12,463 bases of DNA, taken from NCBI GenBank assembly GCA_023434095.1, contig JAEYTJ010000267.1, positions 1 to 12,463 on the forward strand, given 5' to 3'. Positions within the stretch are counted from its first letter, which is position 1, and the number at the start of each line of letters is the position of its first letter. Below are positions 5,713 through 12,345 of this stretch, in pieces. Made by a program: the position numbers and the translations under genes. The DNA comes from Pseudomonadota bacterium. GTDB lineage: Bacteria; Pseudomonadota; Alphaproteobacteria; Rhizobiales; Xanthobacteraceae. The notes below the pieces were generated by a model. It made no database searches. It saw only the letters and a program-made list of their open reading frames with translations, and had not been told where the DNA came from.

Positions 5713-6716
5713 CCATCTATCTGCGCGACTGCGCGGAGCGTCAGGCCAATAAGCAGAAGCTGGCGGAGCGTGCCCGCCGGCTTCTGCTTTGGTGGGGCGA
5801 CAAGAAGCTCTCCGATGTCTCGATGCTCACCTGCCGGGCCTATGTGGACCACCGCAAGGCTGAGTATCTGCGGCGCTACTACGAGGCCGAGAGCCGCCGT
5901 ACCCGCCCGCCGAAGCCTGACGGCGGCGGCGCCGGCGCGCGCCGGGATCTGGAGGATCTGCGCGCCGCCATCCAACACCACGCCAAGGAACAGCTTCACA
6001 AGGGCGAGGTGCGCGTCCACCTTCCAGAGAGGGGCGCGTCGCGGGAGCGCTGGCTCACCCGCAGCGAGGCCGCCGCCCTGCTCTGGACGTGCTGGCGCAC
6101 CCGGGAGAAGCAGAAGCGCTCGCACAAGGGCCTGCCGGGCGAAGCGATCCCCACTGCCAAGTACACGATGCGCCACCTCGCCCGCTTCATTCTGATCGGG
6201 CTTTATACCGGCACGCGCGCCGGGGCCATCGCATCCGCCAGCTGGGCGGCGGCGTCCGGACGCTCCTATATCGACCTCGATCGCGGCGTCTTCTACCGCC
6301 TCGCCCAGGGTGCACGCCCCACCAAGAAGCGCCAGCCGCCGGCGCCCATCCCGGCGCGTCTGCTGGCGCACATGCGCCGCTGGAGGGAGATGGGGATATC
6401 GAAGGAATACCCGGTCGAGTATCGCGGCCAACCGATCAAGTCGGTGAAGGTGGCGATGGCCCGCGCTGTCGATCTCGCGGGACTCGAGCCCGGCGTGACC
6501 CCGCACACCCTGCGGCACACGGCCGTCACCTGGCTGATGCAGTCGGGCGTGACGATCTGGGATGCCGCAAGCTTCGTCGGGATGTCTCCGGCACTGGTCG
6601 AGCGTACCTACGGCCACCACCATCCCGACTACATGGCGCGCGCCGCGCACGCCCTTTCTATTGGCGCCAATAAAACGCCAATAAAACCCGTGAACCGAAC
6701 GAGAACACTGCCCTGA
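5472..6716 (+). CDS. int: Tyrosine-type site-specific integrase
   Basis: This 414-residue phage integrase has an N-terminal A-R-L-W-L-R-P-A-R-R arm with W-I-I-I-D, a core-binding region (about 70-180), and a catalytic domain with R249 (Y-T-G-T-R-A-G), a candidate catalytic Lys at 285/286 (T-K-K-R-Q), H345-x2-R348 (H-T-L-R-H) and nucleophile Y380 (T-Y-G-H-H-H-P-D-Y). The position normally held by His/Trp is M371 (V-G-M-S), a substitution I associate with this alphaproteobacterial subgroup. It catalyses strand exchange between attP and the tRNA-Met gene. The start at 5472 keeps the conserved N-terminal motif and lies inside the excisionase frame; the ribosome-binding site is weak (GAGAA), suggesting low or coupled expression. 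The tail contains an AT-rich tandem repeat, and the stop is 52 bases from attR. Confidence 0.95.
   Translation: MPRPSKGARLWLRPARRRKDGTVSHAPTWIIIDANVQHPTGCGAEDRGRAERALAAYIAGKYEAPRRDRDLSVVPVPDVIAIYLRDCAERQANKQKLAERARRLLLWWGDKKLSDVSMLTCRAYVDHRKAEYLRRYYEAESRRTRPPKPDGGGAGARRDLEDLRAAIQHHAKEQLHKGEVRVHLPERGASRERWLTRSEAAALLWTCWRTREKQKRSHKGLPGEAIPTAKYTMRHLARFILIGLYTGTRAGAIASASWAAASGRSYIDLDRGVFYRLAQGARPTKKRQPPAPIPARLLAHMRRWREMGISKEYPVEYRGQPIKSVKVAMARAVDLAGLEPGVTPHTLRHTAVTWLMQSGVTIWDAASFVGMSPALVERTYGHHHPDYMARAAHALSIGANKTPIKPVNRTRTLP
6661..6687. repeat. AT-rich tandem repeat and palindrome near attR
   Basis: CGCCAATAAAA occurs twice in tandem (6665-6675 and 6676-6686), and its first copy overlaps the perfect 10-base palindrome TTGGCGCCAA (6661-6670). 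The block lies in the last codons of int, about 80 bases from the attachment core, and is clearly more AT-rich than its surroundings. Short direct repeats at this distance are where arm-type integrase or Xis sites are normally found. That function is inferred. Confidence 0.4.
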
Positions 6717-6946
6717 GAGATCGCCTGAGACCGCACGGTTTCATGCGGGTTTGTCGCGAAAGAAACGCGCTCATAACGGTCTGGTTGCAGGTTCGAGTCC
6801 TGCCGGGCCCACCACTGAATTCGAACATGCTCAACCTCACGGCTGGCTTGTCGATCCACCGGGCGCCTTCCCGCGAACCTCCGCTTTCAATGGCGAAGGC
6901 AAAATGGCAGTGTGCGGCCCTCCGCATCGGGGCGATATCCTTCTAA
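6717..6946. other. Intergenic junction: integrase 3' flank, attR and chromosomal leader
   Basis: This 230-base gap holds the end of the element (6717 to about 6767), the displaced tRNA half (6768-6814) and 132 bases of chromosomal leader before the HdeD-like gene. A five-pair hairpin CCGCA/TGCGG (6731-6735, 6744-6748) followed by GTTTGT could be a weak terminator for int. GCGGGTTT (6745-6752) and AAACGCGC (6763-6770) form a near-perfect inverted repeat touching the crossover. No clear sigma70 promoter is seen in the leader. Confidence 0.55.
6768..6814 (+). other. attR: displaced 3' half of tRNA-Met(CAT)
   Basis: The sequence carries the anticodon loop CTCATAA (6770-6776, anticodon CAT at 6772-6774), the 3' anticodon stem CGGTC (6777-6781), the variable loop, a perfect T arm (GCAGG 6787-6791, TTCGAGT, CCTGC 6799-6803), the 3' acceptor strand CGGGCCC (6804-6810), discriminator A and an encoded CCA (6812-6814). 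Only two bases of the 5' anticodon stem pair, and no D arm or 5' acceptor strand precedes it, so this is not a working tRNA gene. It is the half left behind when the integrase recombined in the anticodon-loop region of elongator tRNA-Met. The element's own copy should complete the functional gene at the unseen left end. Confidence 0.88.
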
Positions 6947-8281
6947 ATGCTCAAGCTGTGCTTTCTTCTCATCGGCGCGCCGTCGTTCCGCGCCAGATGG
7001 TACGTGATTACTATTATCGGCGGTGTGTTCATCACGCTGGCGACAATGCTGGCCATTGACGCCTCCGATGGCGTGACCTTCGTCACCCGCGAGACGCTGG
7101 GCCTCGTGTTCGTGGTGAACGGGCTCGGCGCCCTGCTCGTCTTCGCGGGACGGGGCCGGGACAGGATGCGCTCGCTGCTGTTTCTCAAGGCCGCCGCGCT
7201 GCTGCTGGTCGGCCTGCTCATCATCCAGCCGCCGGTGTCGACCGAATGGACGCTCACCGTCCTGTTCGCCCTCGCTTTCACGCTCGACGGCATAGGGCGG
7301 ATCGCCACTGGCGTCGTGGTGCGCTTTTCCGGCTGGAGGACGATGGCGGTGATCGGCGGGATCGAGCTCGTCATCGCGCTGCTCATCGTCACCGAATGGC
7401 CGCTGCCCCACAACCGGAACATTCCCTTCTGCATCGCCCTGCTGATGGCCCTGTCGGGCTGGCTGCTGATGCGCCTCGGCTTCATGTTCCGCACGCTGGA
7501 AAGCGAAGCCGCCATCCTCGCTTTGCCGATCTTCGGCGGACGCGGCTGGTACGACAACGCGCCCGTCATGGTCGAAATCGGCGACGAGCCGGCGCCGGAA
7601 CAGCCGATCACCGTCCATGTGTGGACGCCGGTCGGTTCCGCCTATGCCGCCGAGCGCCGGCTGCTGGTCGACCGCTACATCGCGGCACTGGACGGCCATG
7701 GCGTGATCTCCACGGGGCATGCCGCGCTGGAGATGCCGCCGGACCTCTACATCAGCCATTACCCCGCTTTGGAGGTCGAGCGCTCCAGCAGCGACTTCAT
7801 CGCCTCGCTCCGCGCCGGCGGCGAGAACGACCTCAAGGGACGATTCCAACCGTCCTATGCCTATGAATCGGACTGGTGGTGCCCCGCCGACCAGAATGTG
7901 GAGTTCCGCAACTACAGCCCGCGCCGCCTGCGGGTGTTCTGGGCCGGCTACAAGCAGGACGACACGTACAATCTCACCAACCGCAATTGCTCGGTGGTGG
8001 TGGCGCAGGCGCTCGACGCCGCGCTGGAAGGCACGCTGGCGAGCCGCTTCCCCTGGCTGCAGGTCATCCGCCTGCTGTCCAATCCCGATATCTGGGTGGC
8101 GGCGATGATCCGCTCGCGTGCGCATTCGGCGACCTGGACGCCGGGCCTGGTCCTCGACTATGCCCGCACGCTGGCGCGCATCATCGAACAGCGCGACATC
8201 GCCTGGACCACCCGCCTGCTCGGCTTTCTCCGGCGCGGGCGGCGCGGTCCGGCCGACGGCAACGAGGTCCACCCCGCATGA
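6947..8281 (+). CDS. HdeD-like (DUF308) membrane protein fused to a permuted papain-like domain
   Basis: The 444-residue protein has six membrane helices (about 19-37, 50-68, 78-93, 101-123, 131-149, 159-178) in the HdeD/DUF308 pattern, including F-A-L-A-F-T-L-D-G-I-G-R-I. A soluble domain of about 220 residues follows. There, H258 (S-T-G-H-A-A-L) comes before C348 (N-L-T-N-R-N-C-S). His-before-Cys is the order of circularly permuted NlpC/P60-like or LRAT-like papain-fold hydrolases. Similar fusions in alphaproteobacteria are often labelled HdeD family acid-resistance protein; the actual substrate is unknown. The enzymatic role is inferred from the motifs. The start at 6947 gives a family-like N terminus, but the ribosome-binding site is weak. 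It overlaps the MFS gene as ATGA. This is the first chromosomal gene past attR. Confidence 0.82.
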   Translation: MLKLCFLLIGAPSFRARWYVITIIGGVFITLATMLAIDASDGVTFVTRETLGLVFVVNGLGALLVFAGRGRDRMRSLLFLKAAALLLVGLLIIQPPVSTEWTLTVLFALAFTLDGIGRIATGVVVRFSGWRTMAVIGGIELVIALLIVTEWPLPHNRNIPFCIALLMALSGWLLMRLGFMFRTLESEAAILALPIFGGRGWYDNAPVMVEIGDEPAPEQPITVHVWTPVGSAYAAERRLLVDRYIAALDGHGVISTGHAALEMPPDLYISHYPALEVERSSSDFIASLRAGGENDLKGRFQPSYAYESDWWCPADQNVEFRNYSPRRLRVFWAGYKQDDTYNLTNRNCSVVVAQALDAALEGTLASRFPWLQVIRLLSNPDIWVAAMIRSRAHSATWTPGLVLDYARTLARIIEQRDIAWTTRLLGFLRRGRRGPADGNEVHPA

Positions 8282-9435
8282 CGACGCCCCTCGCCGCAGA
8301 ACGTCCCGCCAGCCTTTTCTCGCGCGGTGCCGTCATCATGACGGCGATGATGTTCGGCCTCACCTACAGCCTGAGCGCCGCGCTCATCGCCCTCGACCTC
8401 ACCGCGCGGGGCCTCAGCGAATCCGTCATCGGCGCCAATGCGGCGATGCACGCGGTGGGCGTGCTCGTCACGGCGATGATCCTGCCCCGCATCGTCGCCT
8501 TCTTCGGCATACGCCGCCTCGTCATCATCGCCCTCGTCGTGGCGGCCGCGGTGCTGAGCGCCTTCCCGGCGATTCCGCTCATCTGGCTGTGGTTTCCGCT
8601 GCGCCTCGTGCTCGGCATGGCGTCGGAAATCCTGTTCGTGCTGTCCGAAACGTGGACCAACAGCCTCAGCACGGAATCGACCCGCGCCCGCGCCATGGCG
8701 GCCTATACGGCCGCGCTGTCGGTCGGCTTCGCGCTGGGGCCGCTGATCCTCTCCATGGTCGGCTCCGGCGGCGCCCTGCCCTATCTCGTCGGCGCCGGCA
8801 TTTCGCTGTTCGCCGCCGGCTTCGTCGCCTCTCCCAGGGTGCAGGCGCCGGTGTTCGACGAACCCGCCACGGGCAGCCCGCTGCGCTTCATCCGTCTGGC
8901 GCCGGTCGCCATCTCGGCGGTGATGCTGAACGCGGCGATCGAGACCGCCGGCCTGTCCTTCCTCGCCATCTACGCCGTCAATCTCGGCTGGGAGGAGAGC
9001 GGCGCCACACGGCTGATGTCCTGCATGATGATCGGCGCCATCCTGCTGCAGCTGCCCATCGGCTGGCTCGGCGACAAGATGGACCGGGTCAAGCTGGTGA
9101 TTGCGCTCGCCGCAATCTCCATGCTCGGCGCGCTGGCCTGGCCTTTCGCCCTGCAGAGCGAGATCGCCACCTATACGCTGCTGTTCGTCTGGGGCGGCGC
9201 CTTCGTCGGCATCTACACCATCATGCTCACCCTCGTCGGCAGCCGCTTCAAGGGGTCGGAACTCGTCGGCATCTATGCCGCCATGGGGCTCATGTGGGGT
9301 CTCGGCGCCCTGCTGGGCCCGCTGCTGGCGGGGCTGGCGATGGACGCGACCCTGCACGGCCTCGCCTACTTCACCGCCGCCGTGTGCGGCGCGTTCACCC
9401 TGTTCGTGATGCTCAAAGGCCGGGGCGGCAGCTGA
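8278..9435 (+). CDS. MFS transporter (YcaD-like)
   Basis: The 385-residue protein is hydrophobic throughout, with about 12 membrane helices in two halves. Features include A-M-M-F-G-L-T-Y-S-L-S in the first helix, L-S-E-T-W-T-N (about residues 122-128) as in YcaD-type carriers, and the loop motif G-W-L-G-D-K-M-D-R at the start of the second half, which is MFS motif A. The substrate cannot be read from sequence. The ATG at 8278 overlaps the HdeD-like stop as ATGA, so the two are translationally coupled and may share a role in envelope stress or export. A 598-residue open frame running through this gene in another phase is a GC shadow. Confidence 0.88.
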   Translation: MTTPLAAERPASLFSRGAVIMTAMMFGLTYSLSAALIALDLTARGLSESVIGANAAMHAVGVLVTAMILPRIVAFFGIRRLVIIALVVAAAVLSAFPAIPLIWLWFPLRLVLGMASEILFVLSETWTNSLSTESTRARAMAAYTAALSVGFALGPLILSMVGSGGALPYLVGAGISLFAAGFVASPRVQAPVFDEPATGSPLRFIRLAPVAISAVMLNAAIETAGLSFLAIYAVNLGWEESGATRLMSCMMIGAILLQLPIGWLGDKMDRVKLVIALAAISMLGALAWPFALQSEIATYTLLFVWGGAFVGIYTIMLTLVGSRFKGSELVGIYAAMGLMWGLGALLGPLLAGLAMDATLHGLAYFTAAVCGAFTLFVMLKGRGGS

Positions 9436-9546
9436 CGCCGCCCCTCACGCCCTTGTGGCCGTCGGCGCCCTTGATTGCCGCCGGCGTAGCGTCATTTCGC
9501 GGTCGAAGCGCGCCGCCGTGGGAAAGCGCGCCGCCGAGGCCCGATC
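9436..9546. repeat. Intergenic spacer with 13-base direct repeat
   Basis: The spacer between the MFS gene and the small exported protein contains AAGCGCGCCGCCG twice (9506-9518 and 9524-9536), 18 bases apart start to start and ending 10 bases before the ATG. It may be a regulatory repeat or a slippage product. No clear promoter or terminator is seen. Confidence 0.4.
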
Positions 9547-9855
9547 ATGAACCCTGCTTCCGCCATGCCCGCCTTTCTGGCATCCGCCGCCGCCGCCGCC
9601 CTGCTGCTTCCCCTTCCCGCTTCCGCGCAGGCGATGCCCAATTCGCTCACGATGAGCTGCGCCCAGGCGCAGGCGCTCGTCGCCCGCGAGGGGGCAGTGG
9701 TGATCGGAACCGGGCCGAACCTGTTCGACCGCTACGTCACCGATGCCGGCTACTGCCAGTCGAAGCGCTCCCGGCCCGCCTGGATCGCGACGCGCGACAA
9801 TCCGCAATGCCTCGTCGGCCAGGAGTGCCGCGAGCGGCGCTTCCGCTGGCGCTGA
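9547..9855 (+). CDS. Small exported four-cysteine protein, unknown
   Basis: This is a 102-residue protein with an N-terminal signal peptide: an Ala/Leu core at residues 9-23 and cleavage likely after A27 (A-S-A) or A29 (A-Q-A). The mature part, about 73 residues, has four cysteines (38, 70, 88, 94) suited to two disulfides in the periplasm, and the pattern S-L-T-M-S-C-A-Q-A-Q, then G-Y-C, then P-Q-C-L-V-G-Q-E-C-R. Similar small proteins occur in Hyphomicrobiales but I know of no function. The start at 9547 has only a weak GAGG upstream; Met7 is an alternative that still leaves a signal peptide. It sits alone between the MFS gene and ilvD. Confidence 0.75.
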   Translation: MNPASAMPAFLASAAAAALLLPLPASAQAMPNSLTMSCAQAQALVAREGAVVIGTGPNLFDRYVTDAGYCQSKRSRPAWIATRDNPQCLVGQECRERRFRWR

Positions 9856-9886
9856 GCCCTGGCGAGGCGGCGCAGCCGCTAAACGG

Positions 9887-9915
9887 TTGCACGATACGCA
9901 GGCGGGGGGCATAAG
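9887..9915 (+). promoter_or_regulatory. Candidate ilvD promoter
   Basis: TTGCAC (9887-9892) and CATAAG (9910-9915) are separated by 17 bases, about 27 bases before the ilvD start codon. The -10 matches the consensus at four of six bases; the -35 matches at the first three. No leader peptide or attenuator is visible in the 86-base gap, so branched-chain attenuation is not indicated. Confidence 0.35.
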
Positions 9916-9930
9916 CGCGGCAAAGAGTTT

Positions 9931-9936
9931 GGAGGA
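9931..9936 (+). promoter_or_regulatory. Strong ribosome-binding site of ilvD
   Basis: GGAGGA, followed by six bases before the ATG at 9942, is the best Shine-Dalgarno sequence in the window. It fixes the ilvD start and fits a highly translated biosynthetic gene. Confidence 0.8.
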
Positions 9937-9941
9937 ATTCC

Positions 9942-11783
9942 ATGCCCGCCTATCGCTCGCGCACGTCCACCCATGGCCGCAACATGGCCGGAGCCCGCGG
10001 CCTCTGGCGCGCCACCGGCATGAAGGACGGCGATTTCGGCAAGCCCATCATCGCGGTGGTGAATTCCTTCACCCAGTTCGTGCCCGGGCATGTGCATCTC
10101 AAGGATCTCGGCCAGCTCGTGGCGCGCGAGATCGAGTCCGCCGGCGGCGTCGCCAAGGAGTTCAACACCATCGCCGTCGACGACGGCATCGCCATGGGCC
10201 ACGACGGCATGCTGTACAGCCTGCCCTCGCGCGAACTGATCGCCGACAGCGTCGAGTACATGGTCAACGCGCACTGCGCCGACGCGCTGGTCTGCATTTC
10301 CAACTGCGACAAGATCACGCCCGGCATGCTGATGGCCGCCTTGCGCCTCAACATCCCGACAATCTTCGTTTCCGGCGGCCCGATGGAAGCCGGCAAGGTG
10401 ACGCTGAAGGGCAAGGCCCGCGCCGTCGATCTGGTTGACGCCATGGTGGTCGCGGCTGATAGTTCCTACAGCGACGCCGATGTCGCCGCGATCGAGCGCT
10501 CCGCCTGCCCGACCTGCGGTTCCTGCGCCGGCATGTTCACCGCCAACTCGATGAACTGCCTGACCGAGGCTCTTGGCCTCGCGCTGCCGGGCAACGGTTC
10601 GGTGCTCGCCACCCATGCCGACCGCAAGCGGCTGTTCGTCGAGGCCGGCCATCTCATCGTCGATCTGGCGCGCCGCCATTACGAGCAGGACGACGCCAGC
10701 GTGCTGCCGCGCGCCATCGCCAATTTCGAAGCCTTCGAGAACGCGATGACGCTGGACATCGCCATGGGCGGCTCGACCAACACCGTGCTGCACCTGCTCG
10801 CCGCCGCGCATGAAGGCGAGGTGCCGTTCACGATGAAGGATATCGACCGGCTGTCGCGGCGCGTGCCGGTGCTGTGCAAGGTCGCGCCTTCCGTCGCCAA
10901 CGTTCATCTCGAGGACGTGCACCGCGCCGGCGGCGTCATGGGCATCCTCGGCGAACTCAACCGCGCCGGCCTGATCCATCCCAAGGTCGGCTCGGTGCAT
11001 GCCGACAGCCTGGAAAGCGCGCTGGCGCGCTGGGATGTCGTCACCGCGACGAGCGACAGCGTGCGCGAGTTCTACCGCGCCGCACCCGGTGGCGTGCCAA
11101 CGCAAACGGCGTTCAGCCAGGCTGAGCGTTACGACGTTATCGACACCGATCGCGAAAAGGGCTGCATCCGCGACGTCGCCCATGCCTTCTCCAAGGACGG
11201 CGGCCTCGCCGTGCTGTACGGCAATCTCGCCACCGATGGCTGCATCGTCAAAACCTCGGGCGTCGATGAAAGCCTGCTCACCTTCTCGGGCCCGGCGCGC
11301 ATCTTCGAAAGCCAGGACGCCGCCGTCGACGGCATTCTCGGCGGCAAGATCGTCGCCGGCGACGTCGTCCTGATCCGCTACGAAGGGCCCAAGGGCGGGC
11401 CCGGCATGCAGGAGATGCTGTATCCGACCAGCTATCTGAAATCGAAGGGCCTCGGCAAAGCCTGCGCTTTGATCACCGACGGCCGCTTCTCCGGCGGCAG
11501 CTCGGGTCTGTCGATCGGCCACGTCTCGCCGGAAGCCGCCGAGGGCGGCCTGATCGGTCTCGTCGAAGAAGGCGACATCATCCAGTTCGACATCCCGAAC
11601 CGCCGCGTGCATCTCGACGTGCCGGAGGCCGAACTCAATCAGCGCCGCGCGGCGATGGAAAAGCGCGGCGCGGCGGCGTGGCAGCCGACGGCCAAGCGTC
11701 CGCGCAAGGTGACGACGGCGCTGCGCGCCTATGCGGCCTTCGCGACCAGCGCCGCCCGCGGCGCGGTGCGCGTCGTCAAATAA
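9942..11783 (+). CDS. ilvD: Dihydroxy-acid dehydratase
   Basis: At 613 residues (about 616 in E. coli) this is full-length IlvD, the enzyme that dehydrates 2,3-dihydroxy-isovalerate and 2,3-dihydroxy-3-methylvalerate to the keto acids leading to valine, leucine and isoleucine. It opens S-R-T-S-T-H-G-R-N-M-A-G-A-R-G-L-W. Cluster and metal motifs are in place: N-C-D-K-I-T-P-G-M with C122 and K124 (carbamylated Lys position), and C-P-T-C-G-S-C-A-G-M-F with C195. The near-C-terminal D-G-R-F-S-G-G-S-S-G-L-S-I-G-H-V-S-P-E-A is also conserved. It acts in the cytoplasm. The start is set by a strong GGAGGA. The gene is convergent with gpt, 7 bases between stop codons. Confidence 0.98.
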   Translation: MPAYRSRTSTHGRNMAGARGLWRATGMKDGDFGKPIIAVVNSFTQFVPGHVHLKDLGQLVAREIESAGGVAKEFNTIAVDDGIAMGHDGMLYSLPSRELIADSVEYMVNAHCADALVCISNCDKITPGMLMAALRLNIPTIFVSGGPMEAGKVTLKGKARAVDLVDAMVVAADSSYSDADVAAIERSACPTCGSCAGMFTANSMNCLTEALGLALPGNGSVLATHADRKRLFVEAGHLIVDLARRHYEQDDASVLPRAIANFEAFENAMTLDIAMGGSTNTVLHLLAAAHEGEVPFTMKDIDRLSRRVPVLCKVAPSVANVHLEDVHRAGGVMGILGELNRAGLIHPKVGSVHADSLESALARWDVVTATSDSVREFYRAAPGGVPTQTAFSQAERYDVIDTDREKGCIRDVAHAFSKDGGLAVLYGNLATDGCIVKTSGVDESLLTFSGPARIFESQDAAVDGILGGKIVAGDVVLIRYEGPKGGPGMQEMLYPTSYLKSKGLGKACALITDGRFSGGSSGLSIGHVSPEAAEGGLIGLVEEGDIIQFDIPNRRVHLDVPEAELNQRRAAMEKRGAAAWQPTAKRPRKVTTALRAYAAFATSAARGAVRVVK

Positions 11784-11790
11784 GCGACGC

Positions 11791-12297
11791 TCAGTCGCCG
11801 CCGGCGCGGATCGGCGGCGCGTAGGACAGCGCGGTGTCCCACGGGAAGTAGATCCAGGTGTCCTGCGACACCTCGGTGATGTAGGTGTCGACCAGCGGCC
11901 GACCCATCGGCTTGGCATAGACCGTGGCGAAATGCGCCGACGGCAGGATCTCGCGCACCACGCGCGCGGTCTTGCCGGTGTCGACGAGGTCGTCGATGAT
12001 CAGCACGCCCTTGCCCTGCGCGCGCATCGACGTGATCTCGGGGCCGATGCCCTTCATCACCTTGATGTCGCCCTGGTTCTTGTAGTCGTGATAGCTGGCG
12101 ATGCACACCGTCTCGATGATGCGCACATTGAGTTCGCGCGCCACGATCGCCGCCGGCACCAGCCCGCCGCGCGTGATGCAGACGATGGCCTCGAACGGCC
12201 CGGCCTCGTGCAGCCGCCAGGTCAGGGCGCGAGTGTCGGGGTGGAACTGGTCCCAGCAGACGGGAAAGACTTTGTCGGGTCGCGGGGCGTCGCTCAT
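11791..12297 (-). CDS. gpt: Xanthine(-guanine) phosphoribosyltransferase
   Basis: The 168-residue type I phosphoribosyltransferase matches XGPRT. I-T-R-G-G-L-V-P-A (41-49) is the PPi-binding loop, and V-L-I-I-D-D-L-V-D-T-G-K-T-A (98-111) is the PRPP-binding motif with the acidic pair D102/D103. The W-I-Y-F-P-W-D segment near the C terminus resembles the purine-binding region of E. coli Gpt. It converts xanthine and guanine with PRPP to XMP and GMP in purine salvage. An AAGAGAAG precedes the ATG as a ribosome-binding site. It is transcribed leftward, 48 bases after the CinA/MoaB-like gene, probably in one operon, and converges on ilvD. Confidence 0.95.
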   Translation of the reverse strand: MSDAPRPDKVFPVCWDQFHPDTRALTWRLHEAGPFEAIVCITRGGLVPAAIVARELNVRIIETVCIASYHDYKNQGDIKVMKGIGPEITSMRAQGKGVLIIDDLVDTGKTARVVREILPSAHFATVYAKPMGRPLVDTYITEVSQDTWIYFPWDTALSYAPPIRAGGD

Positions 12298-12345
12298 CGG
12301 CTTCTCTTGGGTCGTTCTCTCTGAGTCGTTGATGTTTCGCGCCAG

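Larger units (their letters stand above)
1..6814. mobile_element. Right end of an integrated prophage or integrative element (left end outside window)
   Basis: A continuous rightward cassette of ten phage-type genes ends in an excisionase-like gene and a tyrosine integrase. A 3' half-tRNA-Met follows 52 bases after the integrase stop. Small orphan genes, ATGA overlaps, a phage-type sliding clamp and a MazG-like protein are all typical of the early region of alphaproteobacterial temperate phages. No structural, packaging or lysis gene is present, so a full phage cannot be told from a phage-like island or integrative element. Chromosomal genes begin after the tRNA fragment. The boundary on the right is well supported; the left boundary is not in the window. 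Confidence 0.85.

Noticed and set aside
6768..6814. Functional tRNA-Met gene
   Set aside because: There is no D arm or 5' acceptor strand and only two base pairs of the anticodon stem are possible, so only the 3' half is present.
6629..6927. Minus-strand frames containing R-Q-D-S-N-L-Q-P and G-R-T-R-T-C-N-Q
   Set aside because: These are the well-known false translations of the reverse strand of a tRNA 3' half; the tRNA-Met fragment at 6768-6814 explains them.
8118..9914. 598-codon plus-strand open frame across the MFS gene and beyond
   Set aside because: Arg/His/Pro-rich composition typical of GC-driven shadow frames; the MFS protein in the other phase is clearly the real product.
11796..11819. 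Possible terminator hairpin CGCCGCC/GGCGGCG
   Set aside because: It lies inside the last codons of gpt, has no U-tract, and such GC stems are common by chance here.
9879..11918. 679-codon minus-strand open frame opposite ilvD
   Set aside because: It is antisense to a full-length, strongly conserved ilvD and shows no recognisable domain.
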